From contig JAEESF010000001.1 in the NCBI GenBank assembly GCA_016286205.1, forward strand, positions 124,001 through 188,000: a DNA stretch of 64,000 bases. The letters are read 5' to 3'. Source of the DNA: Colicola sp016286205. GTDB lineage: Bacteria; Bacteroidota; Bacteroidia; Bacteroidales; Paludibacteraceae. A program made the translations under genes and the position numbers. Positions 18,237 through 25,925 of this stretch are shown here, one piece after another. How positions within the stretch are numbered: position 1 is the first letter of the stretch; every line of letters begins with the position of its first letter. The notes under the pieces are model-generated. The model saw only the letters and a list, made by a program, of their open reading frames with translations, was not told the DNA's origin and did no database searches.

Positions 18237-18911
18237 TTACTCTAGAAGATCAGGACGTCGCGTGCGCGTATGTTCTAACGACTGCTCGTACATCCATTCT
18301 TCTATCTTGGCCTGATTGCCGCTAAGCAGTATATCCGGCACTCGCCAACCCTTGTATTCTGCAGGACGAGTATAGACTCCCGCCTCCAACAAGCCGTCCT
18401 GGAACGAATCGCTCAAAGCACTCTCAGCATCGCCCATCGCACCAGGCAACAAACGCACGATAGCATCGGTCATCATAGCAGCAGGCAATTCTCCGCCCGT
18501 CAGCACAAAATCGCCGATAGTATATTCGCGTGTGATGAGATGATCGCGAACTCGTTGATCCACGCCCTTGTAATGCCCACAAAGAATAATGATATTCTCG
18601 CAGAGAGATAGTCGATTGGCTTCGCCTTGCGTAAAACGTTCGCCATCTGGTGCCGTGAAAATGATTTCGTCGTAATGACGCTCAGACTGCAAGTGACTAA
18701 TTAGTCGGTCAATAGGCTCAATCTGTAAAACCATGCCCGCACTGAAACCAAAAGCATAGTCGTCTATCTTACGATGCTTATCCAGCGTCCAGTCGCGCAA
18801 GTTATGGACATAAATCTCGCAGAGCCCTTTGGTTTTGGCTCGTTGGATAATAGAATGGTTGAGTGGCGATTCCAGCAATTCCGGGCACGCAGAAATGATG
18901 TCTATACGCAT
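18237..18911 (-). CDS. trmD: tRNA (guanine37-N1)-methyltransferase
   Basis: 224 residues, full length for TrmD. The enzyme methylates G37 of tRNAs read by CUN, CCN and CGG codons, using S-adenosylmethionine, and so prevents +1 frameshifts. The SPOUT-family landmarks are visible: CGHYKGVDQRV, EYTIGDFVLTGGELPA in the knotted cofactor site, SALSDSFQDGLLE and PAEYKGWRVPDILLSGN. The early glycine-rich motif reads FGFSAGMV instead of the commoner FGG-type form. It is the last gene of a long minus-strand run, 22 bases after yidD. The following 100 bases contain no clear terminator, only the promoter region of tRNA-Ala(CGC). Confidence 0.95.
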   Translation of the reverse strand: MRIDIISACPELLESPLNHSIIQRAKTKGLCEIYVHNLRDWTLDKHRKIDDYAFGFSAGMVLQIEPIDRLISHLQSERHYDEIIFTAPDGERFTQGEANRLSLCENIIILCGHYKGVDQRVRDHLITREYTIGDFVLTGGELPAAMMTDAIVRLLPGAMGDAESALSDSFQDGLLEAGVYTRPAEYKGWRVPDILLSGNQAKIEEWMYEQSLEHTRTRRPDLLE

Positions 18912-18933
18912 GGTTCGTATTGATAGTTAATGA

Positions 18934-19179
18934 TTAGGGTACAGGGTCATAGCCAGAACCTCCCCAAGGATGGCACCGCAATATGCGCTTAATTCCCAGC
19001 CAACCACCTTTGAAGATTCCGTGCTTGAGCACAGCCTCGACCATATACTGGCTACACGTAGGAGTGAAGCGGCACGAAGGCGGTGTCAGAGGCGATATAC
19101 ATGCCCTGTAGAAATAAACCGGCAACAGAAACAGCTTGCGACAAACTATTTTCCACTTATTTTCTTCAGGGCCTTGCAT
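18934..19179 (-). CDS. yidD: Membrane protein insertion efficiency factor YidD
   Basis: 81 residues. The family hallmark PPSCRFTPTCSQYMVEAVLKHG and the ending RCHPWGGSGYDPVP are present. YidD is a small membrane-associated protein that helps YidC-dependent insertion of inner-membrane proteins. The start overlaps the end of rnpA by 34 bases, an arrangement that usually means coupled translation. In many bacteria rnpA-yidD sits beside rpmH and yidC; here the pair is embedded between hemD and trmD. Confidence 0.92.
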   Translation of the reverse strand: MQGPEENKWKIVCRKLFLLPVYFYRACISPLTPPSCRFTPTCSQYMVEAVLKHGIFKGGWLGIKRILRCHPWGGSGYDPVP

Positions 19180-19487
19180 ACTGATTTCTCTATTGCGGAG
19201 AACGGTTGTTTCTCCTTGTCCATATAATTAAACGCCAGCCAGTAGTGCTGGTCGCCCAGTAAATCTTGGTGTTGTCTGTATGCTTCGCGCATCAGTCGGC
19301 GCAAGCGATTACGGTCTACCGCATGCTTGAAGAGCGATTTTGGGGCCCAAACCAACACCTGTGTTTCTTCCTCCGTGGGCATATAGGTCACTCGAAGTGG
19401 CCATACCACGAAGCGTTGACCATCGCGGTAGAGTTGCTGAATACGCAACTGTCCATACAACCTGCTATGCTTTGGAAAACCATTCAC
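19146..19487 (-). CDS. rnpA: Ribonuclease P protein component
   Basis: 113 residues. RnpA binds the RNase P RNA and helps it recognise the 5' leader of pre-tRNAs. The conserved basic helix FKHAVDRNRLRRLMREAYR (about residues 53-71) carries the RNR signature, and the N-terminal SRLYGQLRIQQLYRDGQRF matches the usual KRL...F..L...G start. It abuts hemD with no spacing and overlaps yidD. The C-terminus is slightly extended but otherwise normal. Confidence 0.92.
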   Translation of the reverse strand: MNGFPKHSRLYGQLRIQQLYRDGQRFVVWPLRVTYMPTEEETQVLVWAPKSLFKHAVDRNRLRRLMREAYRQHQDLLGDQHYWLAFNYMDKEKQPFSAIEKSVCKALKKISGK

Positions 19488-20234
19488 TTAAGCGTTCTTC
19501 TCCAGATAATCAGCTATAGCCAACGGCAGCGAAGCAAACGCCTCTCCACGACCGGCGCGGATATCTACGCGCAGTCCGGCCTCGGTAAGCGCATGGATGG
19601 TGCTCTCGCCAAAGGCTGCAATCAGCGTCTTACCTTGCTCCCAATCAGGGAAATTCTCGCGCAATGCTTTCACTCCGGGAGGGGTAAACAGAGCTACCAT
19701 GTCGTAATCGAACGGGCTATCCTGTCTCCAGGGAGTAGTTACCGTGCGATACATAATGGCCGGTTTGACCTCAATATCGTTCTGCGCGAACATATTAATT
19801 TGGTCTTGAGTATGGATATCCGATACCACCATCAGATATTTCTCGTTGGGGCGACGGTGCATAGCCGGCAATAAGTCCTCAAAACGATTGCCGCTCTCCG
19901 GGAAAAAGACCTTGCGCTTGCGGTACTGGATATATTTCTGCAAGTAGAGTCCCACTTGGTCTGAAACGCAATAATAATGCATCGACTCGGGCACTTTCAG
20001 ACGCATCTCTTCGCACAAACGGAAATAATGGTCTGCCGCTAGTTTCGAGGTCAGGATGACCGCGGTATAATCCAACGGATTGATGCGCTGCAAGCGAAAT
20101 TCGCTAGCCGTAAGTCCTTCAGTATGAATAAACTGATGGAAATCGCAATGTACACCAAACTGCTGCTCCAGACGGCTGTACGGATTATGCTCAGTGCTGG
20201 GACGAGGTTGAGAAAATAGAATCTTTTGTATCAT
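19488..20234 (-). CDS. hemD: Uroporphyrinogen-III synthase
   Basis: 248 residues from the ATG at 20234. The longer open frame to 20408 would lie inside the upstream DUF4271 gene and its extra residues look non-coding. The protein begins MIQKILFSQPRP, which is typical for Bacteroidetes HemD. Later landmarks are AVILTSKLAADHYF, FFPESGN, YRTVTTPW, VALFTPPGVKAL and IAAFGESTIHAL, corresponding to the two-lobed fold of this enzyme. HemD closes and inverts ring D of hydroxymethylbilane to form uroporphyrinogen III for haem. The start codon overlaps the stop of the DUF4271 gene (ATGA), a coupling seen widely in this phylum. Confidence 0.88.
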   Translation of the reverse strand: MIQKILFSQPRPSTEHNPYSRLEQQFGVHCDFHQFIHTEGLTASEFRLQRINPLDYTAVILTSKLAADHYFRLCEEMRLKVPESMHYYCVSDQVGLYLQKYIQYRKRKVFFPESGNRFEDLLPAMHRRPNEKYLMVVSDIHTQDQINMFAQNDIEVKPAIMYRTVTTPWRQDSPFDYDMVALFTPPGVKALRENFPDWEQGKTLIAAFGESTIHALTEAGLRVDIRAGRGEAFASLPLAIADYLEKNA

Positions 20235-20887
20235 ATATTCGAAAACATTAGCGCGCTTAGACCCCATACGGCCGCCAACGGAAGGACCTCTAGGGTAAGA
20301 AAATACAACAGGATATAGAATATCGATGCAGGCGAAGTATAGAACGCACGCACCGAACGATAGATAAACCAAACCAGAAACAGAGCTGTCACCACCCCCA
20401 TCGTCCAACGGGCAACCAACACGTTATCCACGTGGAAGAGCACTAGGACACAGGGATACAGAATAATCGCGCTCATGCTAACCAAGTGGCCGTATTGCTC
20501 GTAAATTTCCTCAAACAGACGTGACAATCGGAAGGTATAGTCGATCCAGAGATTGCACAACATCTTAACCATGATAACACTCAATATCAAGCCAAAGACT
20601 GCGATATAAGGAATCCAGCGGAAATCGCCTCCCTGGTAGAAGCACAGGCAAACACCCATCGCGGGCGTGCCGATACGAAACAGCGATATCAGCAATTGGC
20701 CAAAGAAATTGGCAGGAGCCGATTTGTAGGTGCGATTAGTGGTCTTGACCTGCCATATAGTCGTTACGCGGCTGATGGCACCAGGTTGCGCCACTTCGCT
20801 CAAGATAGCGCAAAGCAACAATGCCAGCATCGTCCAGCCGCACCAAGGTGCGCTCAGCGGAGATAATATGTGTGTCAAAGCCTGCAT
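20231..20887 (-). CDS. DUF4271 integral membrane protein
   Basis: 218 residues with five or six hydrophobic segments (for example WTMLALLLCAIL, IPYIAVFGLILSVIMV, SAIILYPCVLVLF and IFYILLYFLTLEVLPLAAVW). The pattern and its position directly before hemD fit the DUF4271 family of Bacteroidetes. Function unknown; the constant pairing with hemD suggests a link to haem synthesis or to envelope stress, but nothing in the sequence shows this. It starts one base after the U32 gene ends and overlaps hemD by four bases. Confidence 0.85.
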   Translation of the reverse strand: MQALTHILSPLSAPWCGWTMLALLLCAILSEVAQPGAISRVTTIWQVKTTNRTYKSAPANFFGQLLISLFRIGTPAMGVCLCFYQGGDFRWIPYIAVFGLILSVIMVKMLCNLWIDYTFRLSRLFEEIYEQYGHLVSMSAIILYPCVLVLFHVDNVLVARWTMGVVTALFLVWFIYRSVRAFYTSPASIFYILLYFLTLEVLPLAAVWGLSALMFSNI

Positions 20888-20888
20888 C

Positions 20889-22160
20889 TTATTGCTCGTC
20901 CTGCGCTAACCACAAAAATAATTTATCACCACGGTGCAACAGTTTGTCGGTCTTCAGCGAGAAATATTCGCCCTTGCGTACCTCTTGCACCGGCTGACCT
21001 GCTGCGTTGCGCAGTCCTTCTGCGCGGCATTCATACACGCCCGTTGTCTCGCCCGTAACCAACAGGTTTTGTCCTTCGCGAATAGTATCAACGGCTTCCA
21101 CCAGAAACTCCGCCACACTCAACTGCTTGAAGAAATTGGTACATTTGGCGGCATACACTTTCTTGCGTGTAGCCTGGCTACCATACACATGATTCCATTC
21201 GCCCAACCGTTGGCCCAGATAGTAACCGTCCCAGAAACCACGATTGAACACACGGCTCAAGCGCTCGTCCCAATCGGCTATCTTCTGCTCGATGGTGGGT
21301 TCTGCATATTCGCCTCGCTGCCAGGCTTCGACAGCCTCGCGATAACAGCCTACCACCGTGCTGACATACTCTGCACCACGAGCGCGCCCTTCTATCTTCA
21401 GCACGCGAACACCGGCATCCAACATCTTGTTCAGGAAATGAATGGTTTTCAGATCCTTAGGCGACATGATGTACTGATTGTCAATATCCAGTTCCAGGTC
21501 TGATGAATTATCGCGCACCGTATAACCACGACGGCATACCTGGACGCAAGCACCACGATTGGCGCTTAGACCATAGTTATTCAGGCTCAGATAGCATTTC
21601 CCACTCACAGCCATGCATAACGCACCATGACAGAACATCTCAATACGGAGCAGTTCGCCTTTGGGTCCGCAGATATGCTGCTCCTCTATATCTCGATGAA
21701 TCGACGCCACTTGATCCAGGTTCAGTTCACGAGCCAGCACCACGACATCTGCGAATTGTGCATAGAATCTCAGCGCCTCTGTATTCGCTATATTCAGCTG
21801 CGTGGACAGATGCACTTCCTGTCCGATTTGCGCCGCATATTGCATTACCGCGATATCGCTCGCGATGATGGCATCCAAGCCTGCCTGTTTGGCATGATCC
21901 ACTATCTCACGCATCAACGGAAGGTCCTCCGGATACATCACCGTATTCAGTGTCAGATAGGTTTTCACACCCGATTCACGGCAGATAGCCACTATCTTAT
22001 GCAGATCTTCCGTCGTGAAATTAGCCGAACTGCGGGCACGCATATTCAGATGCTCGATGCCGAAATACACACTCGTAGCACCGGCTTCGATTGCCGCTGC
22101 CAGCGATTCCCAGCACCCCACAGGGGCCATGATCTCTATTTGTGCTTGGTGATTGGTCAT
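20889..22160 (-). CDS. Peptidase U32 family protein (TrhP-like)
   Basis: 423 residues. The N-terminal part IEIMAPVGCWESLAAAIEAGA and VYFGIEHLNMRA is the U32 start. A cysteine cluster follows: MFCHGALCMAVSGKC and GACVQVCRR. The helper motif VLKIEGRARGAEYV is also present. Proteins of this type were annotated as collagenase-like peptidases, but the E. coli members TrhP and RlhA are RNA hydroxylation factors: TrhP for 5-hydroxyuridine at tRNA position 34 and RlhA for 23S rRNA. The Cys cluster and the tRNA-related neighbours (rnpA, trmD) favour an RNA-modification role here; which one is not decided. The start overlaps the asd stop (ATGA). Confidence 0.87.
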   Translation of the reverse strand: MTNHQAQIEIMAPVGCWESLAAAIEAGATSVYFGIEHLNMRARSSANFTTEDLHKIVAICRESGVKTYLTLNTVMYPEDLPLMREIVDHAKQAGLDAIIASDIAVMQYAAQIGQEVHLSTQLNIANTEALRFYAQFADVVVLARELNLDQVASIHRDIEEQHICGPKGELLRIEMFCHGALCMAVSGKCYLSLNNYGLSANRGACVQVCRRGYTVRDNSSDLELDIDNQYIMSPKDLKTIHFLNKMLDAGVRVLKIEGRARGAEYVSTVVGCYREAVEAWQRGEYAEPTIEQKIADWDERLSRVFNRGFWDGYYLGQRLGEWNHVYGSQATRKKVYAAKCTNFFKQLSVAEFLVEAVDTIREGQNLLVTGETTGVYECRAEGLRNAAGQPVQEVRKGEYFSLKTDKLLHRGDKLFLWLAQDEQ

Positions 22161-23158
22161 TTGTGGTTTAACAAATACTCAGCAATCTGTACTGCATTGA
22201 GCGCCGCACCTTTGCGTATCTGGTCACTTACACACCAAAAACTCAATCCGCATTCGTCTGTTAGGTCTTTGCGGACGCGACCTATAAACACCTCGTCCTT
22301 GCCGCTCAGGAACAGCGGCATTGGATAGATTTTGTTCTCAGGCTCATCCATCAGCACGCATCCTTCGGCATTGGTAAATGCCGACTTAGCTTGTTCTACG
22401 CTGATTGGTTGTTCTGTCTCCACCCAGATGCTCTCGCTGTGTGCACGCAGCGATGGAACACGCACACAAGTGGCACTCACACGAATGTCCGAATGCATTA
22501 TCTTGCGTGTCTCGTTGAACATCTTCATTTCCTCTTTGGTGTAACCGTTGTCGGTAAACACATCGATATGCGGAATCAGATTGTAGGCTAACTGATAAGC
22601 GAATTTCTCCACAGTCGGTTTTTCGCCATTCAGCACCTGGCGATACTGCATCTCCAGTTCTTTCATGGCTTGCGCACCTGCACCGGAGGCTGCCTGATAG
22701 GTGGATACATGTACACGGCGAATATGACTCACACGCTCTATCGCCTGCAAAGCCACCACCATCTGGATGGTTGTGCAGTTCGGATTAGCGATGATTCCGC
22801 GTGGACGGACCAAAGCATCTTGCGCATTCACCTCAGGCACTACCAATGGCACATCCTCGTCCATGCGGAAGGCCGAAGAATTGTCTATCAGCACTGCACC
22901 GTAACGTGTGATATCTTCCGCGTACTCACGCGATACGCTCGCGCCCGCGGAAGCAAAAGCAATATCGACGCCTCGGAAGGCGTCGCCATGTTCCAGAAGT
23001 TGCACTGTGTACTCGCAGCCTCGGAAAATATATCGTGTCCCCGCACTACGCGAGGATCCGAATAATCGAAGTTCGGAAACTGGGAACTGCCGCTGTTCCA
23101 AGACACGCAGCAGTTCCTGTCCAACAGCGCCAGAGGCGCCTACAATTGCAATTACCAT
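22157..23158 (-). CDS. asd: Aspartate-semialdehyde dehydrogenase
   Basis: 333 residues, the usual size. The enzyme reduces aspartyl phosphate to aspartate semialdehyde with NADPH, the branch point to lysine/diaminopimelate, threonine and methionine. The dinucleotide site is GASGAVG (7-13), the catalytic cysteine is Cys128 in NPNCTT, and the active-site histidine is His240 in RVPSLRAHSE. It starts 3 bases after the small winged-helix gene and overlaps the U32 gene by four bases, so it is part of the acpP-to-trmD run. Confidence 0.95.
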   Translation of the reverse strand: MVIAIVGASGAVGQELLRVLEQRQFPVSELRLFGSSRSAGTRYIFRGCEYTVQLLEHGDAFRGVDIAFASAGASVSREYAEDITRYGAVLIDNSSAFRMDEDVPLVVPEVNAQDALVRPRGIIANPNCTTIQMVVALQAIERVSHIRRVHVSTYQAASGAGAQAMKELEMQYRQVLNGEKPTVEKFAYQLAYNLIPHIDVFTDNGYTKEEMKMFNETRKIMHSDIRVSATCVRVPSLRAHSESIWVETEQPISVEQAKSAFTNAEGCVLMDEPENKIYPMPLFLSGKDEVFIGRVRKDLTDECGLSFWCVSDQIRKGAALNAVQIAEYLLNHK

Positions 23159-23161
23159 AGC

Positions 23162-23356
23162 TTAAGCTAATGCGATAATAATGTCAGCCTCAGCCTCGGT
23201 GAAGGAGATTTTACCCTCACGAGCCAGCCAACCAAGAGCCAGATACAGCTCCTCGTTTTTCAGCTTTGTAGCTTTCTTCAGAGCTTTCAAACCTTGTGCT
23301 CCGTTCTGCAACGCATTCCAAATAAGGCCTGCGTTTTCACCGATTTTTGTAATCAT
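23162..23356 (-). CDS. Small winged-helix protein (DUF2582-type)
   Basis: 64 residues. The sequence (MITKIGENAGLIWNALQ, ALKKATKLKNEELYLALGWL, REGKISF) has the helix-turn-helix plus wing pattern of the small DUF2582 wHTH family common in Bacteroidetes. Such proteins are annotated as possible DNA binders, but no target is known and the protein is little more than the wing domain. It lies 51 bases after fabF and 3 bases before asd. Confidence 0.8.
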   Translation of the reverse strand: MITKIGENAGLIWNALQNGAQGLKALKKATKLKNEELYLALGWLAREGKISFTEAEADIIIALA

Positions 23357-23407
23357 AATACCTTAAATTTGTTTAGTTGACTAATACGAGTAACATGTTA
23401 TATGGGG

Positions 23408-24667
23408 TTACTCTTCCCATTTTTTGAATACCAGGCACGCGTTGTGTCCGCCGAAACCGAAGGTATTGCTCAGCGCATAGCGGATATCGCGTTTCTGGGC
23501 TTTATCAAACGTGAAATTGATACGATAGTCGATATTTTCATCTATATCATCCGGATCATGGTTGATAGTCGGAGGGATGATTCCTTCCTTCAGCGCCATC
23601 ACGCAAGCCAAAGCTTCCACTGCGCCCGTGGCACCAATCAGATGACCGGTCATCGATTTGGTCGAATCCAGATTCATGTCGTAGACATGTTCGCCGAAAA
23701 CACGCTGAATAGCCATCACTTCCGTCACGTCTCCCAGAGGAGTAGAAGTACCATGTGTGTTGATATAGTCAATATCGCCAGGTTCAATCTGAGCATCTTT
23801 TATGGCCAGACTCATCACGCGCTCTGCACCTTTTCCGTCCGGATCGGGAGCGGTCATGTGGTATGCATCGGACGTCATGCCGCAGCCCACCATCTCTGCG
23901 TAAATCTTAGCACCGCGAGCTTTTGCATGCTCATAGTCCTCCAGAATCAAGCAAGCAGCTCCCTCGCCCAGCACAAAACCATCACGCGACTTCGAAAACG
24001 GGCGACTAGCCGTAGCGGGTGAATCATTGCGGGTTGACAGAGCATGCAGCGAATTGAATCCGCCAATACCCGTATAGGTCACATCCGCATCAGCGCCACC
24101 CGTCAGCAGCACATCTGCGTGTCCCAGACGAATCTGGTCGAAAGCCGAAGCCACTGCGTGCGATGAAGACGAGCAAGCGGTACTAACCGAAAAACTCAGG
24201 CCACCCAAGCCGTAGCGAATAGAAATCAGTCCGGCAGCAATACTAGGGATGGCTTTCGGAATCATAAACGGATTGAAACGAGGAACACCATCACCTTTGG
24301 CAAAATCGATTACTTCTTCCTCTGTCGACTGCAAGCCCCCCATTCCACTGCCCCAGATAATACCTATTCGGCTGCGATCCTCTTTTTCCAGATCCAAACC
24401 ACTGTCTTTCAATGCCTCATCAGCCACACACACTGAGAACTGTGCGTAACGATCCATCTTTCGCGCCTCTTTGCGGTCGATGATCTGTAGCGGATCAAAA
24501 TCCTTTACCTCACCTGCAAATTGCGTCTTAAACAGACTTGCATCAAAAGAAGTGATAGGAGCAATTCCGCTCACTCCGTTCACCAGCGACAGCCAAGTGT
24601 CCGGGGCCGAATTTCCCACAGGCGTAAGTGCGCCCAATCCTGTTATAACTACTCGTTTTAATGGCAT
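23408..24667 (-). CDS. fabF: 3-oxoacyl-[acyl-carrier-protein] synthase II
   Basis: 419 residues from the ATG at 24667 (MPLKRVVITG); an in-frame ATG at 24685 would add six residues (MYIYKG). FabF condenses malonyl-ACP with acyl-ACP in fatty-acid elongation. The Cys-His-His triad is complete: Cys165 (VSTACSSSSH), His305 (NTHGTSTPLGD) and His342 (SMTGHLIGATGA). The gene follows acpP by about 77 bases, the usual acpP-fabF order. The rnc gene that often comes next is absent and a winged-helix gene takes its place. Confidence 0.95.
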   Translation of the reverse strand: MPLKRVVITGLGALTPVGNSAPDTWLSLVNGVSGIAPITSFDASLFKTQFAGEVKDFDPLQIIDRKEARKMDRYAQFSVCVADEALKDSGLDLEKEDRSRIGIIWGSGMGGLQSTEEEVIDFAKGDGVPRFNPFMIPKAIPSIAAGLISIRYGLGGLSFSVSTACSSSSHAVASAFDQIRLGHADVLLTGGADADVTYTGIGGFNSLHALSTRNDSPATASRPFSKSRDGFVLGEGAACLILEDYEHAKARGAKIYAEMVGCGMTSDAYHMTAPDPDGKGAERVMSLAIKDAQIEPGDIDYINTHGTSTPLGDVTEVMAIQRVFGEHVYDMNLDSTKSMTGHLIGATGAVEALACVMALKEGIIPPTINHDPDDIDENIDYRINFTFDKAQKRDIRYALSNTFGFGGHNACLVFKKWEE

Positions 24668-24744
24668 GCCTTTGTATATATACATAAAAAGTATACGAGT
24701 TTACAGTTAGCCCGTAAACTCGTAAACCATCTGTGGATTAGAGA

Positions 24745-24981
24745 TTACTTCGTAGCGTTCTCCACGTAAGCGATAGCGTCGCCTACGGTTGCAATCTTCT
24801 GGGTGTCCTCGTCTGGAATAGAAATACCGAACTCTTTCTCGAATTCCATAATCATCTCTACTGTGTCCAACGAATCTGCACCAAGATCTGTCTGGAAGTT
24901 AGCCTCCTTAGTTACTTGAGACTCCTCTACACCAAGCTTATCAACAATGATTGCTTTTACTTTTGCTTCAATTTCAGCCAT
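24745..24981 (-). CDS. acpP: Acyl carrier protein
   Basis: 78 residues, acidic. The carrier holds growing acyl chains on a phosphopantetheine arm attached to Ser37 in the invariant DSL motif (LGADSLDTVEM). It is the first gene of the minus-strand run ending at trmD and has a strong promoter about 80 bases upstream. Confidence 0.97.
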   Translation of the reverse strand: MAEIEAKVKAIIVDKLGVEESQVTKEANFQTDLGADSLDTVEMIMEFEKEFGISIPDEDTQKIATVGDAIAYVENATK

Positions 24982-25060
24982 AATACTAAATCAATTAAGT
25001 TTATTTATGTTTTTCTTTCTTTTCTTATGTCCTATTTTTCTCCTTTAGGGGAAAAACGCT

Positions 25061-25093
25061 GCAAAATTACTGCTTTTTTCTGAATTGTGCAAA
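25061..25093 (-). promoter_or_regulatory. Promoter of acpP
   Basis: Minus strand TTTG (25093-25090), 20 bases, TAATTTTG (25069-25062). It begins only about 10 bases beyond the stop codon of the upstream metallophosphatase gene. Confidence 0.75.
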
Positions 25094-25102
25094 TTTTTTG
25101 CA

Positions 25103-25924
25103 TTATTTTCGCGTTTTGTCAGTTAAATCTAACATTATTTTACCTAAATTACCTCCGGCTTTGCCCATTTGGCATACGGGAATCGGATCGCCATCCAGGT
25201 TCGCTACGCGAAGATGATCGTATATCATATGCGTATGGCCGCCAATCACCACATCTATTCCTCTGGTGTGCGCCACCATGGCTGTATCGCATAGGTCTCC
25301 CTTGTTCTTTCCGCAAGTGCCCATATGGCTCAGACAGATCACTATATCGCATTGCTGAGCCCGCAACGTGTCAGCCATCTGCTGCGCTATCGGATACGGT
25401 TCCAGAAATCGAGCGGGTTCGAAATTTTTCGTTGAGATGATTCCCCGCGGATCGCATCCCAAGCCAAAAACCCCTATTTTCAATCCCGGACGACGGATGA
25501 TCGTATAGGGTCGAACTATATCCTCCAGCGGTGTTCCGCGGAAGTCGTAATTGGCACAAACTATAGGAAAACGGGCGATTCTAAGTACCTCAGCCAGCGT
25601 ATCCAGACCATTGTCAAACTCATGGTTGCCCAGCGTAGCTGCATCATAGCCCATACGGTTCATCGCCTCCAGTTCGACGCGACCGTGATAATAGTTGAAA
25701 TAGGGAGTACCTTGACAGAAATCGCCTGCGTCCAGCAGCAGCAACTGACGGTCCGCCTTGCGTTCTTGCGCTATCAGACCCATACGACGCGCATAGCCGC
25801 CTTTGCCGTCCTTCTTCGGCTTCACCTGCGAATGAGTGTCGTTGGTGTGAAGAATGGTCAACCTGTCGGGCGTACAAGCCACGCACAAGCATAGCAACAA
25901 CATGCACAGACTAAACTGTTTCAT
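25103..25924 (-). CDS. 5'-nucleotidase-type metallophosphatase, exported
   Basis: 273 residues. A signal peptide ending CVACTP suggests export, possibly as a lipoprotein, though the lipobox is poor. The calcineurin-like metal motifs are in order: TILHTNDTHSQ, LDAGDFCQGTPYF, LGNHEFDNG, ICLSHMGT and VIGGHTHM. This matches the N-terminal catalytic half of UshA-type 5'-nucleotidases, which release phosphate from nucleotides or sugar nucleotides. The C-terminal substrate-binding half is not encoded here; in Bacteroidetes it is often a separate neighbouring gene, but none is seen next to this one. It starts one base after mutL ends. Confidence 0.88.
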   Translation of the reverse strand: MKQFSLCMLLLCLCVACTPDRLTILHTNDTHSQVKPKKDGKGGYARRMGLIAQERKADRQLLLLDAGDFCQGTPYFNYYHGRVELEAMNRMGYDAATLGNHEFDNGLDTLAEVLRIARFPIVCANYDFRGTPLEDIVRPYTIIRRPGLKIGVFGLGCDPRGIISTKNFEPARFLEPYPIAQQMADTLRAQQCDIVICLSHMGTCGKNKGDLCDTAMVAHTRGIDVVIGGHTHMIYDHLRVANLDGDPIPVCQMGKAGGNLGKIMLDLTDKTRK

Positions 25925-25925
25925 A

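Noticed and set aside
20235..20408. Longer N-terminus for hemD
   Set aside because: The extra 58 codons lie inside the DUF4271 gene in another frame, and the ATGA overlap plus the typical MIQKILFSQPRP start support 20234.
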